A stretch of DNA of 64,000 bases, from contig CAJPFK010000001.1 in NCBI GenBank assembly GCA_905339275.1, positions 248,001 through 312,000 on the forward strand, in the 5' to 3' direction. Positions 37,801-46,654 of this stretch are shown one piece after another (position 1 is the stretch's first letter; each line of letters starts with the position of its first letter). The position numbers and the translations under genes were made by a program. The notes beneath the pieces are model-generated. The model was not told the DNA's origin, did no database searches, and saw nothing but the letters and a program-made list of their open reading frames with translations. Source of the DNA: Methylophilaceae bacterium (GTDB lineage: Bacteria; Pseudomonadota; Gammaproteobacteria; Burkholderiales; Methylophilaceae).

Positions 37801-40800
37801 GCTGGCATCGGCACGCAGTAATGCATTGGAATAGATGATCGAATTCGCCAGGCGGCCATACAGTTGTGCATCGGTCTCGCTGGCGTTGAGCTGGCGCAAC
37901 ACCACATGGCTGTGGGTCCATGCCAACTCGAACACCCGGTCGGCCAGGTGCAGGTCCTGGTACTTGTTGATCAGCCCCAGCGCGCTGTCCCTTGATTCCG
38001 CGATGCCGGTGACCATGTCGATGATGATGCTCTGCTCGGGTGCGATGGTGATCTTGTGACGGATGGCCACGATGGGGTCCAGTACCGAACCCTGGCTGCC
38101 GGAGAGCGTCGCGCGGGTCATGGCTAGCGGCGACTTGACCGTGTTGCCGCGCCCGATGAACGCCATGCGGTCGGTCTCGAACGACACCTCTTCGCTGCGG
38201 GTGCCGTGTACGGCAAGCAGATGGAACATCAGCGGCACCACCTCATGCTCGGACCGTGGCCGGCGCGTGCAGAGGATGGCGCACTGTCCGGGCAGGTATT
38301 CGGTCTGTACGAACAGATTGCTGAACGCGGGATGGATGGCATCGGCGGCAGCGGGCGCCAGCACCACTTCCGCATAGCTGGTGACATCGATGGTGCGCGA
38401 GATGCGGGAGCGGTTGGTGATGCGTGTGCGGCGCAATTCGATATCGTCTTCCGGCGATACCACGATCTCGGTATGCATATCGAAGCCGTTGTCGTGGCGG
38501 CGGAATTCAGCCCGTCCTTCGGAGAATATCACCTCGAAATCCTGCGATGGTTTCTGGGTGGGCTGGTAACTGGTGGACCAGAAACTGCCATCCGTTACAT
38601 TCCTTACATAACAGAAGGTTCCCCACTGGTCGCAGGTACTGTCTTCGCGCCAGCGGGTCACTGCCAGATCGCGCCAGCGGCTGTAGCTGCCGCCGGCATT
38701 GGTCATCATCACGTTGTAACGGCCGTTCGAAAGCAGTTGCACTTCGGGGATGCGTGTATCGACACGGGTGATGACGCGCATGGGCATTTCCTGCCCGTCT
38801 TCGGCCGAACGGATATCGGAGAGTTCGCTTGTGTTGGAATAAGAGGCGGTCGCTTTCGGGATGCGTTCTTTCAGCAACAGCAGGGTGGCCTGGAACAGCG
38901 GATCTGATTCGAAACGCCTTTGCATGGGGCGATCCAGCAGCATCGAGGATAGCGACAGCAGGCTCATGCCCTGATGGTGCGCCATATAGGAGCGGATCAG
39001 GACATGCGACTGTCCGCGCGGTATGCGCGACGGCGTGAAGTCGATGGCTTCATGCATGCCGAACCTGCCTTCGGCGCCTTCGATGCTCAGCCGTTGCAGG
39101 TTGGTGCATGCCTCCTCGGGCGCGACCATCAATGCCAGCATGGTGGCGTAGGGGGCGATTACCAGGTCATCACCGAGGCCGCGCTTGAGGCCTAGCCCCG
39201 GCACGCCGAAGGCGCGGTACTGATAGTTCAGGCTGGAGTCGAAGGCGTGATAGCCGGATTCGGAAACGCCCCAGGGTACCGTCCGTTGCAGGCCGTATTC
39301 GATCTGCCGGGTGACGACCGATTTACAGGTTTGATCGAGCAGGGTGTTTTCATAGTTGGGCATGATCAGCAGCGGCATCAGGTACTCGAACATCGAGCCG
39401 CTCCAGGACAGCAGTATCGGCTCGCCGCCGGCGATGGTCAGCTGGCGCCCCAGTGCGAACCAGGCTTCCTGCGGCAATTGGCCTTGCGCGATGGCCACAA
39501 AACTGCAAAGACGTGCTTCGGATGCCAGCAAGTCATAGCAGCCGGCATCCAGCCTGTATTCGCTGACGTTGTAGCCGATTGCCAGCAGGTGCGTGGCTTC
39601 ATTGTAGAGAAAGCCGTATTCCATGCGGGCGAATTCAGCCGCCTGCAATGCCAGGCGGTTGATGTCCAGGATGCGGTCGACGGCGCGCTGGCTGCCTTCG
39701 GCGATCATGCCATGCAGGCGCGCCAGAGTGCCAGGGGCCAAGGATGGCATGGAACCCGATGCGTCGATGTGTTCGATGCGCTGTCCTGCATCCGCGTTCA
39801 GCCTTGCTAGGCTGCGCAAATCAGGTATCAGGTCCAACTCGGGGAAATGGGCGCTGATCTCAGCGAGGCCGGGCAATACCAGCCATGGCGCGAGATGCAG
39901 CAGATCCTGCTGCGTATCCCGGCATTGGCGGGCAAGCGCCTCTGCCCACCATGCAAGCTGCGCTTCCGCCTCGACCTCGTTCTCATTGCTGCTGCCGGCA
40001 AGGTTATGCGCCAGCTCCTGCGCGCTCAGGGTCAGAATGTCCAATGTTTGCAGCGTCGCCGTCAGTGTGACGGGCGGCGACACTCGGGCGGTCTGCAGCA
40101 GCTTCCTGAAATCATCGGCCCGGGACAATGTATCGTCCTCTGCCGTCAGGAATTGGGCCGCATGGCTCTCGAGCAGTTCGGCCAGTACCAGGAAGGTCTC
40201 ATCGATACTGCTGAACAGGCGCGGCGACAGAATGGGCTGCTCCGGCAGCATCAATAAGCCCGCGCGCAAGGTCAGCAGGTAGCCCGCCAGGTTGCCGCTG
40301 TCCACGCTGGAGATATACATGGGGTGTAAGGGCATCAGGGTCTGGGTGTCGTACCAGTTGTAGAAATGGCCCTGGTGCCGCTCCATGGCGCCCATGGTGC
40401 GCAGCGTGTTGCCGGTGCGGCGCAGCAATTGGCCGGTGGGGATGTAGCCGAAATCATAGGCCGTCAGATTGGCCAGCAAGGCCAGGCCGATATTCGTCGG
40501 TGATGTACGGTGTGCGACCACTGCCACCGGATGCTGCTGCATATTATCGGGCGGCAGCCAGTTGTCGTCAGGCCCGACATAGGTTTCGAAGAAAGCCCAG
40601 GTCTTGCGCGCAAGGCGATGCAGGAACAGGGTCTGATCCGCGTGCAACTCGGTTCTGCGGGCAGGCTGCGGGCGGCTGATCCACCAGGCGATGCCCGGGG
40701 AGACATACCAGAGCAGTAGAAACGGCAGCGCGACCGCAAGCGCGCCGGGCCGGAAAACGACGAGCGCAAGCGTGACCGCGACGGCCAGCATGGGGACGAA

Positions 40801-43662
40801 CCACATGGCGCGTAGCGATGCCGACAGGCCGGTCCCGGTCTCGCATTTTGATCCGCTTGAAGGGTTCCACTCCAGCAGGCCTTTGCGCGTGACCCATTGC
40901 CGCCAGAGGGTCTGCAATATCGCATGCATGCTGTAGAAGGCTTCGTAAGGCGTAAATGCCAGGTTCAGTAGCGCCTCGGCCAGATGCCGTCTGGTCGAAC
41001 GCACCGTGGCCACTACATGCTGGCGTATCAGCACTTCAGATGGTTTGCGCAGCATATCCAGTATCGACGCGGCAAGCGAAGGGATGAACAGGATGCTGAG
41101 CACGGCCGCGCTCCATAGCCACGGGGAAGGCAGAACGATCCAGCCCATCAGCAGCAACAGCGTCAATGCGGGCGACACCAGGCTGCGGCGCAGGTTGTCC
41201 AGAATCTTCCAGCGTGAAAGCGTGGACAGGGGATTGGTGAGCGGGGCGGTGCCAGGTATCGCGGCCGGCACTTTCGGCAGCAGCCAGGACAACAGTTGCC
41301 AGTCGCCGCGTATCCAGCGATGCCGGCGGCTGACATCGGCACTGTAACGGCGGGGATATTCCTCGTGCAATTGAATATCGCTGACCAGCCCGGCGCGGGC
41401 GTAGCAACCTTCCAGCAGGTCGTGGCTGAGGATGCGGTTTTCCGGAAACCTGCCTCGCATGGCCTGTTCAAAGGCGTCGATGTCGTAGATTCCCTTGCCT
41501 ATGAAGGCACCCTCATGGAACAGATCCTGGTAGACATCTGAAACCGTGCGCGTGTAGGGGTCGATGCCGGCTTCACCGCCGCATAGTCTTTCGAACAGCG
41601 AGGCATCCCGGCTCGGCAGGCTGGCAACCACGCGCGGCTGCAAGATCCCGTAGCCTTCGCATACACGCTGCCTGGTTTCATCGTAGCGCGCCCGGTTGAG
41701 CGGGTGGGCGATGGTGGCGATCAGCAGGCGTGCCGCGTCGCGAGGTAATTGCGTGTCGGTATCCAGCGTGATCACGAACTGGATGCCGGATAATGCCTGC
41801 GTGTCGCCGACGATCCGTGTGAATAAGGCCTGTTGGTCATCCGGCTGTGTTCGGCGCAGATAGGCGTTCAGGTCGGACAGCTTTCCGCGTTTTCGCTCGT
41901 GGCCCATCCATATCTGTTCCTGTGCATTCCAGCGTCGCGGCCGGTGCAGCAGCAGAAAGGGGCCGGTCATGGCCGTTGTGCCGGTGCCTGCGTAAGTCTC
42001 GTTCAGTTGCGTGATCCTGCGTTCCGCCTGCTGGAGCAGCATCTCATCGGCAGGCAGCGTCTCCGAGTGCGCATCCGCCAGGTCGGTCAGCAGGCAGAAA
42101 CGCAGATTGGCATCGCGGTTGGCGAGGAAATGCACTTCAAGGGATTCGCATAATTCAGCGATGTTCTGCGCATTCAATAACATGGTCGGCACCACCACCA
42201 ATGTGCGGGCGGAAACCGGGATGCCTTTGGAAAAATCCATGCGCGGCAACGGCTGCGGTGTCATCAACAGCGTGACTAGCCAGTTCACCAGGGCCAGGGC
42301 CAATTGACTGCTGGCGAGTACTGCAATCAATCCTGTCAGTACCAGCATGGCACCATGCAATCCCTGGTCATACGAGGTTTCAAGCAGCATTGCAGAGATG
42401 ATCAATGTGAGCGACGCGATGGAGCCCAGGTAGAGCCCAAGCGGAGATTGCCGGAACTTTCTTGCCGGCCAATCAATGAAGCGATGCTGCGCTTGGATGG
42501 ATTTTTCCAGGGCAGGCAGGCCGTTGCCGACCAGGTAGAAGCCGATATGTGCCGTCTTTTCATCGGGCTGGCCGTGAGCGCTGGCGGCGGCTGCCGACAA
42601 GGCTAGTGCATGTTCCGCGACTTCTGATTCAGTCAGCAGGCATTTTTTGGCAAGACTTTCTATGACGTGCCGGTAGCGGTCACGCGTTGCAAAATCCATT
42701 TTGCCGTAGATACTGGCATGGTCGCGCCGCAAGGCCTGCTCGACGTGGCTCATGGATTCGACGAAATCGCGCCAGTCTATCGTCGCCAGCGCGCGCAAGC
42801 TGCAAATGCTGTTGCTGATCGACACCTGCTCTGCCGCTTGTAATTGAGCCTCGGTCTGGATCAGCTGTTCAATGGTGGTGCCTGATTCAGCCAGTCTTTG
42901 CGTGAGCCATGTCAGCGGTAGTGTCAAAGCCGGGCTTTGGCCCCGCAATCGTCGCACCAGTTTTGCGACAAACGAACCATCCAGTAGCGGGTCTGATCGC
43001 GCCATATCCGCGACCAGTAAAATCAGGGTGTTGGGGTCTTTCTCAGCGGCTTCTATCATCTGGTCCGCCCAGGTATCCGCTGCGTCGCAATGCAGGCGGC
43101 TGGTTGCGATGCGTACTGCAACCCTGCGCAGATTCTCGATCAGGGCCAGGCGCAGCATGATGGGAATCGCCCAGAGTTCCCCCAGCTTCAGCACCGTAAT
43201 CTGTTGATAGGCCGCGACAAACTGGCTCAGGCTTTCGGGGTCGACCCTGCCGTCGCCGTGCGCGATGGTTTCCAGCGCAATGTCATATACCCGCGGACGA
43301 CCGGCTGATGGGCCTTTCATCAGGCGAGGCAGTTCTTTGCTGTAACCTTTGGGAAGATGCTGCTTGGCTGTACGTATCTGCTCTTCAATCAGGTAGAAAT
43401 TGTCGAGCAGCCACTCTGCGGCGGGCATGATCTGCCGATTCTCTTTCACTGCGTCGGTCAGCGTTGCACAAGCCGTCACCAGCGCATTTTCGTTATCCGC
43501 TAATCGAGGCAAAAGACGGTCTGGCGTCTGGTCCGGGTGCACCTTGTGCAAACCGGCCAACACTTGCCCATGATGTTGCATCTGGGCAGCACTGAACAGT
43601 TCCGATCTTAATGGTGGCTCGTCATCTTGATAAGACAGGAGGGAGTTGGATTTTTTAAGCAC
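34861..43662 (-). CDS. ndvB: Cyclic beta-1,2-glucan synthase
   Basis: Giant inner-membrane enzyme of 2933 residues, comparable to the NdvB/ChvB family. It makes cyclic beta-1,2-glucans, periplasmic or secreted sugars used in osmotic adaptation and host interaction. Parts in order: N-terminal soluble region; membrane helices near 412-470; a GT84 glycosyltransferase core with DTDTQLPRDAA near 634 and HRWIRGDWQLLSWL near 785; more membrane helices to about 1000; a glycoamylase-like domain with SWSGSMFEYLMPLL and GVSESGYHAFDSS near 1420-1470; two carbohydrate-binding modules; and a GH94-type phosphorylase domain with GAFGFRDQLQDV and GSCDWNDGMDKVG near 2600. The start is GTG 43662, because an in-frame TGA lies five codons upstream; no clear Shine-Dalgarno is seen. 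GC content is higher than in the efflux region. It stands alone with no glucan exporter gene beside it. Confidence 0.93.
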   Translation of the reverse strand: MLKKSNSLLSYQDDEPPLRSELFSAAQMQHHGQVLAGLHKVHPDQTPDRLLPRLADNENALVTACATLTDAVKENRQIMPAAEWLLDNFYLIEEQIRTAKQHLPKGYSKELPRLMKGPSAGRPRVYDIALETIAHGDGRVDPESLSQFVAAYQQITVLKLGELWAIPIMLRLALIENLRRVAVRIATSRLHCDAADTWADQMIEAAEKDPNTLILLVADMARSDPLLDGSFVAKLVRRLRGQSPALTLPLTWLTQRLAESGTTIEQLIQTEAQLQAAEQVSISNSICSLRALATIDWRDFVESMSHVEQALRRDHASIYGKMDFATRDRYRHVIESLAKKCLLTESEVAEHALALSAAAASAHGQPDEKTAHIGFYLVGNGLPALEKSIQAQHRFIDWPARKFRQSPLGLYLGSIASLTLIISAMLLETSYDQGLHGAMLVLTGLIAVLASSQLALALVNWLVTLLMTPQPLPRMDFSKGIPVSARTLVVVPTMLLNAQNIAELCESLEVHFLANRDANLRFCLLTDLADAHSETLPADEMLLQQAERRITQLNETYAGTGTTAMTGPFLLLHRPRRWNAQEQIWMGHERKRGKLSDLNAYLRRTQPDDQQALFTRIVGDTQALSGIQFVITLDTDTQLPRDAARLLIATIAHPLNRARYDETRQRVCEGYGILQPRVVASLPSRDASLFERLCGGEAGIDPYTRTVSDVYQDLFHEGAFIGKGIYDIDAFEQAMRGRFPENRILSHDLLEGCYARAGLVSDIQLHEEYPRRYSADVSRRHRWIRGDWQLLSWLLPKVPAAIPGTAPLTNPLSTLSRWKILDNLRRSLVSPALTLLLLMGWIVLPSPWLWSAAVLSILFIPSLAASILDMLRKPSEVLIRQHVVATVRSTRRHLAEALLNLAFTPYEAFYSMHAILQTLWRQWVTRKGLLEWNPSSGSKCETGTGLSASLRAMWFVPMLAVAVTLALVVFRPGALAVALPFLLLWYVSPGIAWWISRPQPARRTELHADQTLFLHRLARKTWAFFETYVGPDDNWLPPDNMQQHPVAVVAHRTSPTNIGLALLANLTAYDFGYIPTGQLLRRTGNTLRTMGAMERHQGHFYNWYDTQTLMPLHPMYISSVDSGNLAGYLLTLRAGLLMLPEQPILSPRLFSSIDETFLVLAELLESHAAQFLTAEDDTLSRADDFRKLLQTARVSPPVTLTATLQTLDILTLSAQELAHNLAGSSNENEVEAEAQLAWWAEALARQCRDTQQDLLHLAPWLVLPGLAEISAHFPELDLIPDLRSLARLNADAGQRIEHIDASGSMPSLAPGTLARLHGMIAEGSQRAVDRILDINRLALQAAEFARMEYGFLYNEATHLLAIGYNVSEYRLDAGCYDLLASEARLCSFVAIAQGQLPQEAWFALGRQLTIAGGEPILLSWSGSMFEYLMPLLIMPNYENTLLDQTCKSVVTRQIEYGLQRTVPWGVSESGYHAFDSSLNYQYRAFGVPGLGLKRGLGDDLVIAPYATMLALMVAPEEACTNLQRLSIEGAEGRFGMHEAIDFTPSRIPRGQSHVLIRSYMAHHQGMSLLSLSSMLLDRPMQRRFESDPLFQATLLLLKERIPKATASYSNTSELSDIRSAEDGQEMPMRVITRVDTRIPEVQLLSNGRYNVMMTNAGGSYSRWRDLAVTRWREDSTCDQWGTFCYVRNVTDGSFWSTSYQPTQKPSQDFEVIFSEGRAEFRRHDNGFDMHTEIVVSPEDDIELRRTRITNRSRISRTIDVTSYAEVVLAPAAADAIHPAFSNLFVQTEYLPGQCAILCTRRPRSEHEVVPLMFHLLAVHGTRSEEVSFETDRMAFIGRGNTVKSPLAMTRATLSGSQGSVLDPIVAIRHKITIAPEQSIIIDMVTGIAESRDSALGLINKYQDLHLADRVFELAWTHSHVVLRQLNASETDAQLYGRLANSIIYSNALLRADASILTMNHRGQSGLWSYAISGDLPIVLLQISSAKNIELVRQLVQAHAYWRMKGLAVDLVIWNEDHAGYRQGLQDQIMGLVASGIEPHAMERPGGIFVRLADQIPNDDRILLQSVARAIVSDSRGTLAEQINRRGPIEVRVPQLVPSRQATSQPAAASLQPQDLLLFNGLGGFTPDGREYVITTNEASRTPAPWVNVIANAHFGSVISESGQAYTWGENAHEFRLTPWSNDPVSDGGGEAFYLRDEETGHFWSPTPLPCRGTGDYVTRHGFGYSVFEHIEDGIHSALTVYVALDASIKFSVLKVRNDSGRARRLSATGYVEWVLGDLRQKSAMHIVTEADPLTGALFARNAYNADFPDHTAFFYVDAIAHNTGNISISGDRTEFIGRNGNLQKPAAMLRARLSGKLGAGLDPCAAIQIPFDLADGEQRETVFMLGVAGRRSVDVSSLVQRFKGTAAAREALAAVTGHWTHTLGAVQIETPDVSLNILTNGWLLYQTIACRLWARSGFYQSGGAFGFRDQLQDVMALIYAQPHMAREHLLLCAAHQFVEGDAQHWWHPPSNRGVRTHCSDDYLWLALATSRYVLGSGDSGVLDETIVFLSGRQVNPEEDSYYDLPACSNESATLYEHCKRAIMRGFNFGVHGLPLIGSCDWNDGMDKVGSEGKGESVWLGFFLYEVLMRFTPVARLRGDLAFVERCQQEAVKLQANIEKHGWDGNWYRRAYFDDGTPLGSAGNEECQIDSISQSWSVLSGAGDPERSRAGMEAVDRRLVRREHGLVQLLDPPFDKSDRNPGYIKGYVPGVRENGGQYTHAAIWAAMAFAKLGDNARAWELLDMINPLNHGRTPEAIAIYKVEPYVIAADIYAVSPHIGRGGWTWYTGSSGWMYRLIIESLLGLTLENETLHFAPCLPADWHQFKLRYRHLDTFYQITVMQRQANRDYLTVSVDGIKQDGSCLSLVNDRGEHVVDVAIGLPGPMDDDAESAYQY

Positions 43663-43838
43663 TCTGATGCTGATTCAACAGGTCTCGAATATACCGGGTT
43701 TTAGCCGTTTTCATTTTATTTTCCAGTTTGATTATGTTGAGAGGCCATTCATTTTGCGAAGCCTGCAAGGCATATCAATAGCTGGCAGGATGCAAATTCA
43801 GAAGTCTTTCCAAGGTACTTGAAATGCGGCCTGGAGTA

Positions 43839-43854
43839 TGTGCGCTACCGCACA
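43839..43854 (+). promoter_or_regulatory. CRP-like operator A, before the DUF5670 gene
   Basis: TGTGC-GCTACC-GCACA is a perfect inverted repeat with the five-six-five spacing of CRP-family sites. It lies 68 bases before the 49-residue membrane protein gene. Four similar sites occur at 45934, 47414, 47796 and 49741. Read toward their genes, A, B, C and the 49741 site share the core GTRCGYTA with ACAG downstream. Confidence 0.6.
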
Positions 43855-43921
43855 GTAAAGGGTGGGGGACAAGAACAGAATTGTTGAACAAAGTCAGCAA
43901 AAATCAATAAGGAGCATATGT

Positions 43922-44071
43922 ATGTTATACACCATTGCAGTGGTACTGCTTATTTTATGGGCACTTGGTCTTGTCACTACTTACACCATCGGGGGCTTCA
44001 TTCATATCCTGTTGGTGGTTGCTATCGTCATGGTCTTGCTCAGAGTGATTAGCGGTCGTAAGGCTATGTGA
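43922..44071 (+). CDS. Small membrane protein, DUF5670 (lmo0937) family
   Basis: A 49-residue protein made of two hydrophobic helices: MLYTIAVVLLILWALGLVTT, a short GGF turn, then HILLVVAIVMVLLRVISGRK. This is the pattern of the lmo0937/DUF5670 family, found near stress genes. AAGGAG precedes the ATG at 43922 by eight bases; an out-of-frame ATG at 43918 is ignored. The molecular function is unknown. A strong bidirectional hairpin follows. Confidence 0.75.
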   Translation: MLYTIAVVLLILWALGLVTTYTIGGFIHILLVVAIVMVLLRVISGRKAM

Positions 44072-44189
44072 AGAATCAAAGAGAGCGGCGCACTGTGTAG
44101 TACCCAGTTTATTTAATCGAAGCCGCGACTTAACGGATATCCCGTCTGGTTGGCGAGCCGGTTCATATATCAACGACAGGACATAAAGA

Positions 44190-44215
44190 TGGGTCGGCCC
44201 TTGAGGGCCGACCCA
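44190..44215. terminator. Bidirectional terminator hairpin
   Basis: TGGGTCGGCCC at 44190-44200 and GGGCCGACCCA at 44205-44215 form a perfect 11-base GC-rich stem with a TTGA loop. It lies between the convergent DUF5670 gene and the glycine-zipper lipoprotein gene. T-rich sequence follows on each strand, though neither run is long. Confidence 0.7.
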
Positions 44216-44240
44216 CGGTTAATATGTTATAAGGCCGGTG

Positions 44241-44465
44241 CTAATCTTTATCCTTGCCGACCTGATTGCCGATCACACCGCCTACGGCAGCGCCACCAAC
44301 TGTTCCGATTGCACTGCCGCCCGTGAGGACGGCACCACCAATCGCACCTACGCCAGCACCTATTGCAGTGCTCTTGTCTCGCGTCGACATGCCGCCGCAA
44401 GCAGCCAGACTCAGCAACACTGCCAATGTTGCCGTACTGGCTGTAAATCGTTTCATCATATTCAT
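44241..44465 (-). CDS. Glycine-zipper lipoprotein
   Basis: A 74-residue lipoprotein. The signal peptide ends in LSLAAC with a lipobox, followed by a glycine zipper, GAGVGAIGGAVLTGG and VGGAAVGGVIGNQVG, and a charged end KDKD. Such OsmB/SlyB-like proteins pack in the envelope and are often induced by osmotic stress. The exact role is unknown. Confidence 0.8.
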   Translation of the reverse strand: MNMMKRFTASTATLAVLLSLAACGGMSTRDKSTAIGAGVGAIGGAVLTGGSAIGTVGGAAVGGVIGNQVGKDKD

Positions 44466-44659
44466 TTGAATGCCTCTTGGATTAAGTTTGGGTTAGCTAT
44501 ACGTCCTGCCGTTGTTTCATGTTTCAACAATTGAGCGGCATCCGGAAAATTACCCATACCTCCTCCGGACATTCTGACTGCGGTGAGCAAGTGCATTCCT
44601 TGAGCACTTTGGCTATCGCCCACCGTTGGGTTAATGTGGAGATGCTGCAACGGGACAGC

Positions 44660-44818
44660 TTACAAGCGGCCCATTAATACCAGCACCAGTAGAATGACTA
44701 ATATCAGTCCCAAGCCGCCACTCGGACCATAACCCCAGTTTCGACTATGCGACCAGGTTGGAATGACGCCGATTAGTAACAGCACAAGAATGATGACCAG
44801 TATGGTTCCTAAACTCAT
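44660..44818 (-). CDS. DUF3309-type small membrane protein
   Basis: A 52-residue frame, easily missed by length filters. It reads MSLGTILVIILVLLLIGVIP, then a polar TWSHSRNWGYGPSGG middle, then LGLILVILLVLVLMGRL and stop. That two-helix layout with a W-H-S...NWGYGPSGG turn is characteristic of DUF3309. GAGGAGAAA precedes the ATG by five bases, which strongly supports translation. It lies 47 bases after the BON lipoprotein gene in the same direction, so it may be co-transcribed. Function unknown. Confidence 0.8.
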   Translation of the reverse strand: MSLGTILVIILVLLLIGVIPTWSHSRNWGYGPSGGLGLILVILLVLVLMGRL

Positions 44819-44865
44819 CGCATTTCTCCTCAGTTTTTAATTGCTTGATTATTATGGGGCGGTCT

Positions 44866-45273
44866 TTAGCCCGGTGCTTTGACGACGATCTGGTTTTTTA
44901 CCTGCTTGACGCCTGAAATGTTGCTGGCGACCTGCTGGGCTTTATCGCTGTTTTCCTGCGAATCTGCCGTGCCTGAAAGCGTAACTTCCCCGCCTGTGGT
45001 TTCTACACTGATTTGCAGGCTATTGATTCCAGGTTCGGCCAGAATTGCCGATTTGATTTTTGTCGTGATCGTCGCATCATCTAAAACGGCGCTGGTTTCT
45101 GCTGCCTGCTCGCTCATCTTTTTGCCGGCTTCATCCATTTTTTCGCTGGCTTTTTCTGCGGCATCATCCAATTTTTCGCCTGCATTTTCAGCCGAGCCAT
45201 ATTTGTCGCATGCCGCCAGACCAAAGGCCAGGGACATTGCCAATGCCAGCAACTTCATTTTTTGAATATTCAT
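44866..45273 (-). CDS. BON-domain lipoprotein
   Basis: A 135-residue envelope protein. Signal peptide with lipobox FGLAAC; a Lys/Glu/Ala-rich amphipathic helix (residues about 28-62, with repeated EKLDDAAEKASEKMDEAGKK); then one BON domain from DDATITTKIKSAILAEPG to VSGVKQVKN-like end (SGVKQVKNQIVVKAPG). BON domains bind membranes, and OsmY-type proteins protect the envelope under osmotic stress. The helical spacer is like that of LEA-type stress proteins. Confidence 0.85.
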   Translation of the reverse strand: MNIQKMKLLALAMSLAFGLAACDKYGSAENAGEKLDDAAEKASEKMDEAGKKMSEQAAETSAVLDDATITTKIKSAILAEPGINSLQISVETTGGEVTLSGTADSQENSDKAQQVASNISGVKQVKNQIVVKAPG

Positions 45274-45372
45274 TCTGCATTCCTTATCTTTGAGTAAATC
45301 AGGTACTGATGCACCCGATGAATGCCAGGGATGGTTACCGGAAAATCACCTGCGTGCTCTTCCGGTTCGCAT

Positions 45373-45684
45373 TTACTTGAGTCGCATATCATTCTTTACC
45401 GAAGAAACACCCTTGATGCTTTTCGTTATGCTGACTGCTTTATCGATGTCTGGCTGGGAGCTGACGAAGCCGCTCAACTGGACTTCACCCTTGAAGGTCT
45501 CAACATTGATTTCTGCTGATTTCAAGGTGGGTTCGTTGAATATCGCTGCTTTCACCTTGGTGGTGATCGCGCTGTCATCAATATATTCGCCGGTGCTTGA
45601 CTGCTTAGCCGTGGATGCGCAACCTACCATCAACACCATGGCGCAGGCTGCAAAAAATACGGAAATACGGAAAGGTTTTTTCAT
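45373..45684 (-). CDS. Short BON-domain lipoprotein
   Basis: A 103-residue protein with lipobox VLMVGC and one BON domain (DDSAITTKVKAAIFNEPTLK to GVSSVKNDMRLK). It is a shorter paralog of the preceding BON gene, lacking the charged helix. The two are about 100 bases apart in the same direction. Operator B lies 250 bases upstream. It probably works in the outer-membrane/periplasm stress response. Confidence 0.85.
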   Translation of the reverse strand: MKKPFRISVFFAACAMVLMVGCASTAKQSSTGEYIDDSAITTKVKAAIFNEPTLKSAEINVETFKGEVQLSGFVSSQPDIDKAVSITKSIKGVSSVKNDMRLK

Positions 45685-45988
45685 GATTGGATCCTCATAT
45701 CTGGATTAAATTTAAGAATCAGCGGTTACCCGCTGGTCTCTGGAACACTGGACGCCCGTGGACATTGCTCATCGCAAGCCATTGATGGTTTTTGAGTTAT
45801 TCATTTCTGCATTGATGCAACTGCCGATAGGAATTCACCCTGATACCTTTGCCCTTGCAATTTCGCTATGGTATTTTTCACGGATATCTTTCGCGTCAAG
45901 AGTCCCAGAATACGTACCCACACCCTGGCTGTCTGTTCGGTAGCGTACCTATGGCTTGTAATGGTCAAAGCACTCTTCGGCGGATGGA
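45685..45988. promoter_or_regulatory. Leader region of the short BON gene with CRP-like operator B
   Basis: No gene is recognised in these 304 bases. The notable element is TGTTC-GGTAGC-GTACC at 45934-45949, which on the strand of the BON gene reads GGTACGCTACCGAACA. It shares the CRP-like spacing and the GTACGCTA core with the other sites. The distance to the coding start is long, so a long leader or an eroded gene may lie between. Confidence 0.5.
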
Positions 45989-46260
45989 TTAAAGCAAGCG
46001 GCTCCAGAGACGGATTAGCTGTTCTTTCCCCCTGAGCAAAAGTGATCTTCGCTTCCAGTCTTCGAACTCGATGGCATCAGAAGCCGTAATATCCTTGTCG
46101 AATGCCGCTTGCATCTGCTGAGCGAACCCGCGTCCAAGAATCACTGCGTTGATTTCATCGTTATCCAGCGCGCTACGCCAATCCAGATTGCTTGATCCAA
46201 CACAGGACCAGACGCCGTCGATGATTGCAGTCTTTAATATGGAGCATGGGCTTCTTCTGG
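45989..46260 (-). pseudogene. C-terminal remnant of a cardiolipin synthase (phospholipase D family)
   Basis: On the minus strand the DNA reads PMLHIK, then after a one-base shift near 46232 continues AIIDGVWSCVGSSNLDWRSA, DNDEINAVILGRGFAQQM, DWKRRSLLLRGKEQLIR and stop (45989-45991). This is the second HxK(x)4D motif region and C-terminus of ClsA-type phospholipase D proteins. The frameshift sits inside the catalytic motif, and the first two thirds of the gene are missing, so it cannot be active. It marks loss of an envelope-lipid gene inside the stress island. Confidence 0.8.
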
Positions 46261-46354
46261 AATGTTGTAGATGGACCTCATCGGTTTTTCTTGTGCGTTA
46301 CATGGGTATTGCATAGACGTTATCCGTTTCCTGGAAAGCATCGGCTGTTCATTG

Positions 46355-46654
46355 CTATTTCCGTAGTGGGGCAGCAGTCGGTTTCTTTAAAAACAGCCAC
46401 CATTTTGCCGCCGTCATCATGGCTACGCTGATTCTGGCAACAGGCAGGTATTTGCGCATAACGATGAATGTCATGATCGCTGCTCCTAATGCCAGTTTGG
46501 GATGTAGCTTGATTAAGCGCGCAACGGCATAAGCGCTGTCCAATATTTTGGCTGCAGGCTCCAGGGATTGCGACCATAAGCCAAGTTCAGCCCGTTGCTG
46601 CGCTATGCGTTGCAACAGGAGCGCCCGGCGAGCGCTGACTTTCCCCATATTCAT
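46355..46654 (-). CDS. yqjK: YqjK-like protein
   Basis: A 99-residue protein starting at 46654, where ATGA overlaps the stop of the gene before it. It has a basic N-terminus MNMGKVSARRALLLQRIAQQ and a weakly hydrophobic middle HPKLALGAAIMTFIVMRKYL. The pattern resembles YqjK, the third member of the yqjDEK set in enterobacteria. Function is unknown. Confidence 0.65.
   Translation of the reverse strand: MNMGKVSARRALLLQRIAQQRAELGLWSQSLEPAAKILDSAYAVARLIKLHPKLALGAAIMTFIVMRKYLPVARISVAMMTAAKWWLFLKKPTAAPLRK

Noticed and set aside
44462..44650. 62-residue frame upstream of the glycine-zipper lipoprotein gene
   Set aside because: No ribosome-binding site, no hydrophobic or domain pattern; likely leader DNA.
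45758..45943. 61-residue frame opposite the BON genes
   Set aside because: It overlaps operator B, lacks start signals and shows no recognisable protein features.
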